Assembly (NCBI GenBank): GCA_023458055.1
Contig: JAEXAW010000084.1
Location: forward strand, 214,184-278,183
From: Pseudomonadota bacterium
Lineage (GTDB): Bacteria; Pseudomonadota; Alphaproteobacteria; Sphingomonadales; Sphingomonadaceae
Direction of reading: 5' to 3'
DNA length: 64,000 nt
Each line of letters opens with the position of its first letter. Within the stretch, counting starts at the first letter, position 1. The notes beneath the pieces were generated by a model. It was given only the letters and a program-made list of their open reading frames with translations. It ran no database searches and was not told the origin of the DNA. Of this stretch, positions 51,863-59,954 are shown piece after piece. The position numbers were made by a program, and so were the translations under genes.

Positions 51863-52587
51863 GACGGCGCGCTACGGGCAAGCGGGTCGACATAGGCTGC
51901 CGTCTCGCCATGCGGATCAGAAAAGCCCAAGACCGTAAACCGCTCGGGCAAGGGCGCGCGCGCCGCCACCGGCGGCTTGCCCTCGCGCGTGATCGACAAA
52001 TAGCTGGAATGGAGCAGCAAGGGGTCGGCGCGGCGATCAGCGCCCCCTGCCCCGTAAACCATATCCCCGACAATCGGCACGCCGAGACCATAGAGCGCGT
52101 GGGCGCGGATCTGGTGCGTGCGCCCCGTTTCGGGAATGAAACGGATGAGTGCGCGGCCATCCACCACCGTCACCTGTTCCCAACGGGTGAGCGCCCGCTT
52201 GCCGCGCTCGTCCACCACCATGCGCCAACCGATCTCCGCCGTAGAGGTTTTGAATAGCGGCAGGTCGATCTCGCCCGCTTCGGTCTCGGGCACGCCAGCG
52301 ACCACCGCGAGATATTCCTTGGCCACCTGCCGCGCTTCAAACGCATGGGCGAAGCGCTTCAACGCCTTGGGGTTGCGCGCCAAGAGCAGACAGCCCGACG
52401 TATCGCGGTCGAGCCGGTGCACCGGCTCCGGCCAGCGCTGGAAGCCGAAGGTCAGGCTCGCCAGATGGTTTTCAAGACTGATCCCCCCAAGCTTCGGGCG
52501 CGTCACCGCGAGCCCGGCGGGCTTATCCAGAATGATCGCCTCGGCGTCGATGAACAGGATGCGCTGGTCAAGCATAGCCGCGCCCAT
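51859..52587 (-). CDS. RluA-family RNA pseudouridine synthase
   Basis: Pseudouridine synthase of 242 residues with the RluA signature HRLDRDTSG at 57-65, where Asp60 is the catalytic nucleophile. Also present are LDKPAGLAVT near 20-29 and GRTHQIRAH near 160-168. It lacks an S4 domain, so it resembles the shorter RluA/TruC type; the target uridine (rRNA or tRNA) is unknown. It is cotranscribed with arfB (4-nt overlap). Confidence 0.9.
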   Translation of the reverse strand: MGAAMLDQRILFIDAEAIILDKPAGLAVTRPKLGGISLENHLASLTFGFQRWPEPVHRLDRDTSGCLLLARNPKALKRFAHAFEARQVAKEYLAVVAGVPETEAGEIDLPLFKTSTAEIGWRMVVDERGKRALTRWEQVTVVDGRALIRFIPETGRTHQIRAHALYGLGVPIVGDMVYGAGGADRRADPLLLHSSYLSITREGKPPVAARAPLPERFTVLGFSDPHGETAAYVDPLARSAPS

Positions 52588-53011
52588 GCCATCCCTATGC
52601 TTTCAGGGAAAGGCAAAACGGCCATGACCCTCACCCTGGTCACGCAGCGAATCGATTCGCACCTTTCGAAATGGTTAATTTTTTCTGCGCCGAAACATCG
52701 GTAAATGCTCAACGCGGCGCGCGATTGCGTGCTTGAAATGGTTAACAACTATTGCCGGTGGATAGCGGATTGATCCAACCCATTCCTGACAAGTCCGTTC
52801 ATCAAAGGTAAAGAATTGTAAGCGAACACCCTTCCGCAATGCGCAAAAAATGGCAGTTTTGCGTCATTTGTTAACCTTTTTGCGGAACCGCTGTTAACGA
52901 TTTAGATAAAATTAACCTTTCCCGTTCATATGTTTCGTGGTTAATAAAGACATCGACGGCAGCCAGGGGGCGCCGGGATGTATCGGGGCAATTTTTCAAA
53001 GGGGTAGCACT
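52588..53011. promoter_or_regulatory. Upstream regulatory region of ctrA
   Basis: A 424-bp gap before ctrA with clear regulatory marks. A 14-bp palindrome GCGAATCGATTCGC (52647-52660) contains two GANTC sites (GAATC, GATTC), targets of the CcrM methylase that times ctrA transcription in Caulobacter. TTAAC sequences, which are CtrA half-sites, occur at 52742, 52871, 52894 and 52912, though no full TTAA-N7-TTAA box was found. AT-rich tracts (52672-52684, 52900-52920) fit promoters. Methylation and autoregulation control are inferred from Caulobacter. Confidence 0.6.
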
Positions 53012-53731
53012 ATGCGCGTTCTGTTGATTGAGGACGAGCCGACCACTGCAAAAGCGATCGAGCTGATGCTGGCAACCGAAGGCTTTAATGTTTATACAAC
53101 TGATCTTGGCGAAGAAGGCCTCGATCTGGGTAAGCTGTATGATTATGACATCATCCTGCTCGACCTCAATCTGCCGGATATGCACGGCTATGATGTCCTG
53201 AAGAAGCTGCGCACCGCGCGGGTTCAAACGCCGGTCCTCGTCCTGTCGGGCATTTCGGAAATGGATTCAAAGGTCCGCTCGTTCGGCTTTGGCGCTGACG
53301 ATTATGTGACCAAGCCGTTCCATCGTGATGAGCTGGTGGCCCGCATTCATGCCGTGGTCCGCCGCTCGAAGGGCCATTCGCAATCGGTCATCCGCACCGG
53401 CAAGCTTGCGGTCAATCTCGACGCCAAGACGGTCGAAGTTGATGGCAACCGCGTCCACCTGACGGGCAAAGAATATCAGATGATCGAGCTGCTTTCGTTG
53501 CGCAAAGGCACCACGCTCACCAAGGAAATGTTCCTGAACCATCTTTATGGCGGCATGGACGAGCCTGAACTCAAGATCATCGACGTGTTCGTGTGCAAGC
53601 TGCGCAAGAAGCTCGCGCTTGCCTGTGGCGGCGAAAATTACATCGAGACCGTGTGGGGCCGTGGCTATGTGCTGCGCGACATGGACGAAGAGGCCATGCT
53701 GATGCCGCAACCCATCGTGGCGGTTGCCTGA
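53012..53731 (+). CDS. ctrA: Cell-cycle response regulator CtrA
   Basis: OmpR-family response regulator of 239 residues that controls cell cycle, division and motility genes in alphaproteobacteria. Receiver domain: Asp51 is the phosphoacceptor (LLDLNLP), with Asp8/Asp9-type acidic residues (IEDEP) and Lys101 (VTKPFH). The C-terminal winged helix (about 125-230) contains LTGKEYQMIELLSLRKGTTL and YIETVWGRGYVLRD, characteristic of CtrA. The ATG at 53012 has AAGGGG upstream. A terminator follows 30 bp after the stop. Confidence 0.97.
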   Translation: MRVLLIEDEPTTAKAIELMLATEGFNVYTTDLGEEGLDLGKLYDYDIILLDLNLPDMHGYDVLKKLRTARVQTPVLVLSGISEMDSKVRSFGFGADDYVTKPFHRDELVARIHAVVRRSKGHSQSVIRTGKLAVNLDAKTVEVDGNRVHLTGKEYQMIELLSLRKGTTLTKEMFLNHLYGGMDEPELKIIDVFVCKLRKKLALACGGENYIETVWGRGYVLRDMDEEAMLMPQPIVAVA

Positions 53732-53758
53732 TTTTACCGGATTGCTCCGTGATAAAGT

Positions 53759-53787
53759 GGACCGGCGGGCAACTCGCCGGTCCTTTT
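53759..53787 (+). terminator. Intrinsic terminator of ctrA
   Basis: GGACCGGCG (53759-53767) pairs with CGCCGGTCC (53775-53783) and is followed by TTTT. Confidence 0.85.
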
Positions 53788-54042
53788 ATATGGATTGGCA
53801 AACCTCGAAAGCGGGGCGACGGAGAGCCCCTCCTCGCGGGTTCGGGTTTGGGTCCGGCTTAGGCCGTAACTCCATAAATCGCGCGGCTGAGGCATTGATG
53901 TCCCGAACGGATTGACCAATTGCGCCCATTGCCGCGCTGGCAAGTCTGGAAATATCGGCATATTGCCGCGCCTCGCCGCCTTGCGCTGAACCCAATTGCC
54001 TCGAACCTCAGCCGCACTATTTAAAGGGTTTACGGCGTAGCG
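53788..54042. other. Gene-free region after ctrA holding a dispersed repeat
   Basis: Between the ctrA terminator and purQ. It contains copy C of the dispersed repeat (about 53911-53992). No gene is supportable: overlapping frames lack ribosome binding sites and continue through the repeat. Confidence 0.5.
53911..53992 (-). repeat. Dispersed repeat, copy C
   Basis: Reverse-strand relative of 63845-63930: shared GCGCAAGGCGGCGAGGCGC-like start, ATATC...CCAGACTTGCCA and GGCGCAATTGG. The shared frame reads AQGGEARQYADISRLASAAM then GAIGQS. Less similar to the others at the end. No start codon or ribosome binding site seen. Confidence 0.6.
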
Positions 54043-54708
54043 CTATACCAGCGCTTCCAGTAAACCTTCGAACAAGCGGCGTCCTGCGGTGCCGCCATGG
54101 GCTGCTTCAACCATGCGTTCGGGGTGCGGCATCATCCCCAGCACATTGCCTTTATCGTTCAATATGCCTGCAATGTTGCGTGCCGAGCCGTTGACCGTTT
54201 CGGCATAACGAAACGCGACCCGGCCTTCGCCTTCCAGCCGGTCAAGCGTTGCATCATCGGCGAAATAATTGCCGTCATGATGTGCCAGCGGAATGTGGAT
54301 GGTCTCGCCCTCATCATAGAGGCGGGTGAACGCGCTATCCGTATTTTCGACCGTGAGCGGCACGTCGCGGCACACGAAATGGATGCTCGCATTGCGCATC
54401 AACGCGCCGGGGAGAAGCCCCGCTTCGGTTAAAATCTGGAAGCCATTGCACACCCCCAGCACCGGAACGCCCCGATGCGCCGCGTCGATCACCGCCTGCA
54501 TGACCGGCGAGCGCGCCGCCATCGCACCCGAGCGCAAATAGTCACCGTAAGAAAAACCCCCCGGCACCGCGATAAGCCCGAGCCCTTGCGGTAATTCGGT
54601 TTCGCGATGCCAAATCATCACCGGCTTTTCACCGGTAATCAGTTCAAGCGCGGTCGCCATATCGCGATCACAATTGGACCCCGGAAATGTCACGACGGCG
54701 GTTTTCAT
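54043..54708 (-). CDS. purQ: Phosphoribosylformylglycinamidine synthase subunit PurQ
   Basis: Glutaminase subunit of 221 residues. It supplies ammonia to PurL for purine synthesis. The class-I glutamine amidotransferase Cys nucleophile is in LGVCNGFQIL near 86-95; the His/Glu pair lies near 193-195 (PHPE). PGGFSYGDYLR near 50-60 is the oxyanion-hole part. It follows purS by 11 bp on the same strand. Confidence 0.95.
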   Translation of the reverse strand: MKTAVVTFPGSNCDRDMATALELITGEKPVMIWHRETELPQGLGLIAVPGGFSYGDYLRSGAMAARSPVMQAVIDAAHRGVPVLGVCNGFQILTEAGLLPGALMRNASIHFVCRDVPLTVENTDSAFTRLYDEGETIHIPLAHHDGNYFADDATLDRLEGEGRVAFRYAETVNGSARNIAGILNDKGNVLGMMPHPERMVEAAHGGTAGRRLFEGLLEALV

Positions 54709-54719
54709 GAGGACGCTCC

Positions 54720-54953
54720 TTACGCTACGCGTTCAAACTGGTAATTTTCGATCACCGTATTGGCGAGCAGCTTCTTGCACATATCCTCGATCTCGGCATC
54801 GGTCACGCTGTCGGCAACATCAAGCGCGATCATGCGACCGGCGCGGACATCTGCCACGCCCGAAAAGCCCAGACCTTCGAGGGCGTGGTGGATAGCCCGT
54901 CCCTGCGGATCGAGCACGCCGTTTTTGAGGGTCACGAACACATGGACTTTCAT
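54720..54953 (-). CDS. purS: Phosphoribosylformylglycinamidine synthase subunit PurS
   Basis: Small subunit of 77 residues that bridges PurL and PurQ in the heteromeric FGAM synthase. Pattern: VFVTLKNGVLDPQGRAIHHAL at the start, and C-terminal LLANTVIENYQFE. It is the first gene of the purS-purQ pair; purL is not in the window. A 49-residue gene lies divergently upstream. Confidence 0.95.
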   Translation of the reverse strand: MKVHVFVTLKNGVLDPQGRAIHHALEGLGFSGVADVRAGRMIALDVADSVTDAEIEDMCKKLLANTVIENYQFERVA

Positions 54954-55137
54954 CTACTGCACCTTCCGCTGGAACTTGGCTTATGGAACGCTTGATGAAG
55001 CCCCTACCGTCCATGCCACACGGTGACAAGGCCGTGATCCGACAATTCCGCTCTCACCCGTCGCAATCTTCCGTTTGGGTTTACGGAAGATTTACCAACT
55101 ACTGTTATAGCAGCCTGCGATTGTCAGAAGGTGAGTT

Positions 55138-55287
55138 ATGGGCTTTGTATCACTTTTCATGTTCCTTGCACTTGTCGTCGCCGGCAAGGATACATTTCAC
55201 TGGTACGATCCCGACGGCAAAGTGCAATTGGCCATTTTTGCTGCCTTTGTTTTTGGCATAATTTGCGGCATCAAGGTCAAAGAATAG
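55138..55287 (+). CDS. 49-residue two-span membrane protein
   Basis: MGFVSLFMFLALVVAGKDTF then WYDPDGKVQLAIF and AAFVFGIICGIKVKE: two hydrophobic helices joined by a polar HWYDPDGK turn. AAGGTGA is eight bases before the ATG. It lies alone between the divergent purS and convergent purC genes. No family recognised; function unknown. Confidence 0.65.
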   Translation: MGFVSLFMFLALVVAGKDTFHWYDPDGKVQLAIFAAFVFGIICGIKVKE

Positions 55288-55313
55288 GCGTCCAGTCTGC
55301 AATGCTATTACGA

Positions 55314-56096
55314 TCATTGCTCCTTTTTGCGGCGATGGCTTTCAAGATCCAGTACCGCGGTATCGCCCGCTTCCGGCATTAACAAACCCAGCCGACGCGC
55401 AACCTCCTGATAAGCTTCGACCTCACCGCCAAGATCGCGACGGAAGCGGTCCTTGTCGAGCTTTTCATTGGTCTGCATATCCCACAAACGACAGCCATCC
55501 GGGCTGATTTCATCGGCAAGAATGATGCGCGCATATTCGCCATCCCACAGCCGCCCGAATTCGAGCTTGAAATCAATGAGGCGAATACCGATCCCGGCAA
55601 ACATGCCGGAGAGGAAATCATTCACCCGGATCGCCATATCGGCAATCTCGTGCATCTCTTCCTGGCTCGCCCAGCCGAAGCAGGCGATATGTTCTTCGGC
55701 AATCAGGGGATCGCCGAGCGCATCATCCTTGTAGCAATATTCGATCAGCGTGCGCGGGAGCGGCGTACCTTCTTCGATACCGAGCCGCTTGGATAAGGAT
55801 CCGGCGGCGACGTTGCGGATCACCACCTCGATCGGCACAATTTCGACCTGGCGAATCAACTGTTCGCGCATATTGAGCCGCTTGATGAAATGATTGGGCA
55901 CGCCGATATGGTTGAGCATGGTGAAGATATGCTCGGAAATGCGGTTGTTAAGGACGCCCTTGCCGTTGATCGTGCCGCGTTTCTGCGCGTTGAAAGCGGT
56001 CGCATCATCCTTGAAATACTGGATCAGCGTGCCGGGTTCCGGTCCTTCATAGAGGATCTTGGCTTTGCCTTCGTAAATCTGGCGGCGGCGGGCCAT
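55314..56096 (-). CDS. purC: Phosphoribosylaminoimidazole-succinocarboxamide synthase
   Basis: Enzyme of 260 residues that joins CAIR with aspartate in purine synthesis (SAICAR synthetase). Family signatures: YEGKAKILYEGPEPGTL near 8-24, VPIEVVIRNVAAGSL near 88-102 and RLIDFKLEFG near 180-189, plus LADEISPDGCRLWD near 199-212. Start at 56096 has AAGGA upstream; the ORF extends further 5' without family similarity. Its closeness to purS/purQ fits a purine gene cluster, but the 49-residue gene on the other strand splits it. Confidence 0.96.
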   Translation of the reverse strand: MARRRQIYEGKAKILYEGPEPGTLIQYFKDDATAFNAQKRGTINGKGVLNNRISEHIFTMLNHIGVPNHFIKRLNMREQLIRQVEIVPIEVVIRNVAAGSLSKRLGIEEGTPLPRTLIEYCYKDDALGDPLIAEEHIACFGWASQEEMHEIADMAIRVNDFLSGMFAGIGIRLIDFKLEFGRLWDGEYARIILADEISPDGCRLWDMQTNEKLDKDRFRRDLGGEVEAYQEVARRLGLLMPEAGDTAVLDLESHRRKKEQ

Positions 56097-56224
56097 GGGC
56101 GGGTGTCCTTCAACGAAAAGCCGGTTGTTGGGCAATGGCCGGATCGGCGCATTGCAACGGCGTTAGGAAACAAGCCGCGCCCATAGCGGAGCAGCCCCGA
56201 AAGGGCAACTGCCAGGCTGGCGCT

Positions 56225-56563
56225 TCAGCGCCGCCCCGCTTCCGCCGCCGTCGCGCAATCAATGCATAAAATCGCCGTGGGCTGAGCCTCCAGCCGCTTT
56301 TCGGCGATATCATTGCCGCAATTGGCGCATTCGCCATAATCTCCGTCTTCGATCCGCGACAGCGCCAGTTCGATCTGGGAAATTTCGCTGCGGATAACCG
56401 CATCAATTCCCGATTCAGCGTCCTGGTCTTCCAGTTCATTGGCCTGTTCTTCGAAATCCGGATCGAGCGGCGCCTGAAGGTCGGCCTCGATCACCTCGGA
56501 CCTTTCGCCAAGCTCCTTGAGCCGCGCCTTGAGTTGCTTTTCTACCGCTTTAACATCAACCAT
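56225..56563 (-). CDS. DksA/TraR-family zinc-finger protein
   Basis: Protein of 112 residues. N-terminal coiled-coil region (about 5-60, with acidic stretch EADLQAPLDPDFEEQANEL) and a C-terminal four-cysteine zinc finger, CANCGNDI near 81-88 and CIDCA near 102-106. This is the DksA/TraR layout, whose members bind RNA polymerase in its secondary channel; the short coiled coil here is nearer to TraR and to the short DksA-like proteins of alphaproteobacteria. AAGGAC precedes the ATG at 56563. Confidence 0.85.
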   Translation of the reverse strand: MVDVKAVEKQLKARLKELGERSEVIEADLQAPLDPDFEEQANELEDQDAESGIDAVIRSEISQIELALSRIEDGDYGECANCGNDIAEKRLEAQPTAILCIDCATAAEAGRR

Positions 56564-56642
56564 GAACTTGTCCTTCCACCCGGATAATGCGCACAAGAAC
56601 GGTCAAGTGCCAATCCGGTTGCACCGCTATCATGCTTGCTCT

Positions 56643-57566
56643 CTAAAATGTTTGAGGTGGCTCAAAAAAGCCCTCGGTGTCGCGCGCCGCTTCTTCGGCA
56701 AATTCATCCAATATCCAGTCGCGAAATGCGCTGATCTTGGCGCTCCGGCGTTTATGCTCGGGATACACCAGCCAATAATGACGCGGTTCGAACGCAACCG
56801 CCGGATGGGCGCGCACCAGATCGCCGCGCCGCACCTCGCGCTGAAACAAGGCCGGGTTGAGGATCGCAACGCCATGCTGAACCTTCGCCGCGTTCGCGTC
56901 CATCACCTGGCTGTCGAGCCGGATGCCGCCCTCAACTTCAGCAGGAGGTTCAAGCCCCTGTGCCGCCGCCCACAGGTTCCACCACAGGTCATTGGGCGAG
57001 ATGCGACGCAGCGCCAGTATATCGGCCGCGCTGTTCACCGGATATTGCGCGAGAAAATCCGGGTGCGCCATCGGCGCGAGCGGGGTGCGCATCAGGAAAT
57101 GATTGGCATGATCGGGCCATGGTTCGGCGCTTGTGCGGATCGCAACATCGACATCGCTCGCGGCCAGATCGACCACGCGATCCGTTGTATCGAGCCGAAC
57201 GGCAATTTCGGGGTGCTTGAGCTGAAATTTCCCGAGCCGCACCGCAAGCCATTCGGTTGAAAAGCTTTGCGAGCAACTGATCGTCAGCACCCGGTCATTG
57301 TCGGCGCGCGCAGCGGCAAAGGCATCGTCAATATTATCAAACGCACGCGTGATCAGCGGTGCGATGCGCGCGCCAATCTCGGTCAGCTCGACCCGCCGCT
57401 TGACCCGATGGAACAGCGACACGCCAATCCGCTCTTCGAGCACCCGCATCTGGTAACTCACGGCGGCCTGGGTCATGTTCAATTCTTCCGCCGCGCGGGT
57501 AAAATTGCCGTGCCGGGCGGCGCTTTCAAACACGCGAATGGCGGACAAGGGCGGCAGGTTGCGCAT
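56643..57566 (-). CDS. LysR-family transcriptional regulator, GcvA-like
   Basis: Regulator of 307 residues with a winged helix-turn-helix at the N-terminus (MRNLPPLSAIRVFESAARH, FTRAAEELNMTQAAVSYQMR near 22-41) and a periplasmic-binding-like effector domain (about 90-300). PPLSALRxFExAARHxSFTxAA is the usual GcvA start. It is divergent from a 59-residue ORF, which it may control. Effector unknown. Confidence 0.9.
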   Translation of the reverse strand: MRNLPPLSAIRVFESAARHGNFTRAAEELNMTQAAVSYQMRVLEERIGVSLFHRVKRRVELTEIGARIAPLITRAFDNIDDAFAAARADNDRVLTISCSQSFSTEWLAVRLGKFQLKHPEIAVRLDTTDRVVDLAASDVDVAIRTSAEPWPDHANHFLMRTPLAPMAHPDFLAQYPVNSAADILALRRISPNDLWWNLWAAAQGLEPPAEVEGGIRLDSQVMDANAAKVQHGVAILNPALFQREVRRGDLVRAHPAVAFEPRHYWLVYPEHKRRSAKISAFRDWILDEFAEEAARDTEGFFEPPQTF

Positions 57567-57700
57567 TGCGGCTTATCATAAGGCAATTTTATCATAACTG
57601 TCTAACGCTTTGTTGGCGGCCAGCGAGAGAACAGCCCATATCCTTACTGACAGCAAGGCAACGCGCCTTTCCTGTCCTTGTCAAAGGAAAGGAATTATTT

Positions 57701-57880
57701 ATGCGTGAACAACTTGATGATATCTATTTCGCCCATGGCAATCGCGCGCTTTCGGCAGCGATCGACCATGTAGTGCAAAAATTGTTCAAGGCGATGATTG
57801 CCTTGAACCGCATTCAATATGATGCGCCCTGGGCCAAACGCCAACGCCCTCTCGCAAAAGCGCCTATTGCCTGCGGTTAG
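57701..57880 (+). CDS. 59-residue hypothetical protein divergent from LysR gene
   Basis: MREQLDDIYFAHGNRALSAA, a short helical, positively charged protein ending PLAKAPIACG. AAAGGAAAGGA lies eight bases before the ATG at 57701. It starts 135 bp from the LysR start in the opposite direction and is followed by a good terminator, so it is probably transcribed. No family is recognised. Confidence 0.6.
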   Translation: MREQLDDIYFAHGNRALSAAIDHVVQKLFKAMIALNRIQYDAPWAKRQRPLAKAPIACG

Positions 57881-57922
57881 GTCAGACCCCCGACCTTAAA
57901 CCTCCCTCCCGCACGGCACGCG

Positions 57923-57970
57923 AAGGCGGTACGATTTGGATCATCCCGTCCGATTGTACCGCCTTTTTTT
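57923..57970. terminator. Intrinsic terminator (bidirectional)
   Basis: AAGGCGGTAC (57923-57932) pairs with GTACCGCCTT (57956-57965) and is followed by a T-run to 57970. It ends the 59-residue ORF; the reverse T-run is short, so its effect on the methyltransferase gene from the other side is weaker. Confidence 0.85.
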
Positions 57971-57988
57971 ATCGTCGCGAAATGTCGT

Positions 57989-58744
57989 TCAGGTCGGTTG
58001 CGCGACGTTGACCTGGCTCAAGCCACAAGGTTTGATCGCTTCGGGCTCCGGACGCGGTTCCTGCGGCGCAAATCGCGCAAAATAGCCACCAAAGCGTTCA
58101 TCCTCGATGAAGCCCACCAGCTTGTACCCAACCGCCTCCAGTTCGCAGAACAGGAGGCGTGGCGGGGTTCCGTGCTGGTTGGTCGGGCGGTCGGCATCGA
58201 CCACAACGACCTCGCCGCCCGCGCGCAGCGCCGGGCGCAAGCGCCACAGAAAGGCGTAAGGCTCACCAATTTCATGATACATATGGATGAGGAAAACTCG
58301 GTCAAAACTATTGGCGGGAAGGCGCGGATCATCCACCGCGCCAAGCTTGATTGACACATTGTCGAGCCGTTCGCGCGACACACGATCAGCGAGGCGTTCA
58401 ATCACCTTGGGCTGGATATCCTGTGCCAATACGCGACCCTTGGCGCCCACCCGCGTCGCCAGCCGCACCGTATAATAGCCATCACCCGCACCGATATCCG
58501 CGACCGTCATGCCGGGCTCCACGCCCGCACGATCCATCACATCGGTTGACTCGCCCAATTTATCGCGGCTTTCCTCATCCATGAAGCGGGTCGCATCGGC
58601 GGGCGCCACGGGCCGCTCGGCGGTAGGAAATTTGATTGCGCTTTCGGGCCGGTTTTCGGCATCGCCCAAAAGATCGCAGCCGCCGACCAACGACCCGGCA
58701 ACCATGAGTGCCGCCAAGGTCACCGTGCGCGAGCCCGCGCGCAT
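57989..58744 (-). CDS. Class I methyltransferase with lipoprotein signal
   Basis: Protein of 251 residues: lipobox VGGC (Cys23) after a hydrophobic leader, then a SAM-binding methyltransferase domain (about 80-230) with VADIGAGDGYYTVRL near 82-96, QDIQPKVIERLADR near 112-125 and DRVFLIHMYHEIGEP near 147-161. A lipoprotein methyltransferase would lie outside the cytoplasm, where SAM is not known to be available. Either the signal is non-functional, or it has lost SAM-dependent activity. Its ATG shares one base with the prfB stop (TGATG). Similar proteins exist in other sphingomonads by my recollection only. Confidence 0.75.
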   Translation of the reverse strand: MRAGSRTVTLAALMVAGSLVGGCDLLGDAENRPESAIKFPTAERPVAPADATRFMDEESRDKLGESTDVMDRAGVEPGMTVADIGAGDGYYTVRLATRVGAKGRVLAQDIQPKVIERLADRVSRERLDNVSIKLGAVDDPRLPANSFDRVFLIHMYHEIGEPYAFLWRLRPALRAGGEVVVVDADRPTNQHGTPPRLLFCELEAVGYKLVGFIEDERFGGYFARFAPQEPRPEPEAIKPCGLSQVNVAQPT

Positions 58745-59871
58745 CAATCGACGTCCTCCACATCGACCTTTTCCCCGGTCACGCGCTGTGACAAGGCGGC
58801 GGCCATATAGGGGTCAAGCGCGCCATCCAGCACATCATCGGGCGCAGTAGAGGTGACCCCGGTGCGCAGATCCTTCACCATCTGATAGGGCTGCAACACA
58901 TAAGAGCGGATCTGGTGGCCCCAGCCGATTTCGGTCTTGGCCTGATATTCTCCGCTCGCCGCCGCTTCGCGCTTGGCGAGTTCGGCTTCATAAAGCCGTG
59001 CGCGCAGCATCCCCATCGCGGTCGCACGGTTCTTGTGCTGCGAGCGGTCATTTTGCGATGCAACCACGATCCCCGTCGGCATATGGGTAATACGTACCGC
59101 AGAGTCGGTCGTGTTGACGTGCTGCCCGCCTGCGCCCGACGCGCGATAGGTATCGATCTTGAGGTCGCCTTCGTTGATTTCAATGTCGATATTGTCATCG
59201 ATCACCGGATAGACCCACACCGACGAAAAGCTGGTGTGGCGCCGCGCCGAGCTGTCATAAGGCGAGATACGCACCAGACGATGCACCCCGCTTTCGGTCT
59301 TGGCATAGCCATAGGCATTCTCGCCCTTGACCAGCAAGGTCGCGGATTTGATGCCCGCTTGTTCGCCCGACTGATATTCGATGAGCTCGACCTTATAGCC
59401 TTTCTTTTCCGCCCAACGGGCATACATGCGCTGGAGCATTTCGGCCCAGTCCTGGCTTTCGGTGCCGCCAGCGCCCGCATGGATTTCGATGAAGGTGTCG
59501 TTGGCGTCCGCTTCACCGGCGAGGAGCGCCTTGATCTTGTCCTGTTCGGCACGCGCGGCAAGTTCGCCAAGGCTCGCGACGCCGTCATCGCCCAGCGCTT
59601 CATCGCCTTCCATATCGGCGAGTTCGATGAGTTCGACCGTGTCCGCCATCTCGCTTTCGATTGCGCGCGTTGCGCTGATCGCTTCATCAAGGCGGCGGCG
59701 TTCGCGCATCACGTCCTGCGCCGCCTTGGGATCATCCCACAAAGTCGGATCTTCAACGCGCGCGTTGAGTTCATCGAGACGGCGCAGGGCCTTGTCCCAA
59801 TCGAGAAAGCGGCGCAGCAAAGCGAGCGCGGCATTAATCTTGTCAACATGAGCTTGCGCTTCGGCGCGCAT
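58744..59871 (-). CDS. prfB: Peptide chain release factor 2
   Basis: Class-I release factor of 375 residues that recognises UGA and UAA stop codons. GGQ is in ASGAGGQHVNTTDSA near 246-260 and the anticodon-like motif is SPYDS near 208-212 (E. coli: SPFDS). The frame is uninterrupted from the start, so the programmed +1 frameshift found in many prfB genes is absent. It overlaps the lipoprotein methyltransferase gene by one base. Confidence 0.95.
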   Translation of the reverse strand: MRAEAQAHVDKINAALALLRRFLDWDKALRRLDELNARVEDPTLWDDPKAAQDVMRERRRLDEAISATRAIESEMADTVELIELADMEGDEALGDDGVASLGELAARAEQDKIKALLAGEADANDTFIEIHAGAGGTESQDWAEMLQRMYARWAEKKGYKVELIEYQSGEQAGIKSATLLVKGENAYGYAKTESGVHRLVRISPYDSSARRHTSFSSVWVYPVIDDNIDIEINEGDLKIDTYRASGAGGQHVNTTDSAVRITHMPTGIVVASQNDRSQHKNRATAMGMLRARLYEAELAKREAAASGEYQAKTEIGWGHQIRSYVLQPYQMVKDLRTGVTSTAPDDVLDGALDPYMAAALSQRVTGEKVDVEDVD

Positions 59872-59954
59872 GGTTCACTCCATCAAATCTTAAAACATAC
59901 AAGTTGGCCGGATCGGCAAGAGGGTGTCCGCACCCCTGCTAAACCGCAACTTCG

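Noticed and set aside
58744..59871. Programmed frameshift in prfB
   Set aside because: The reading frame is continuous from the first codon; no in-frame TGA with the CTT slip site appears near the start.
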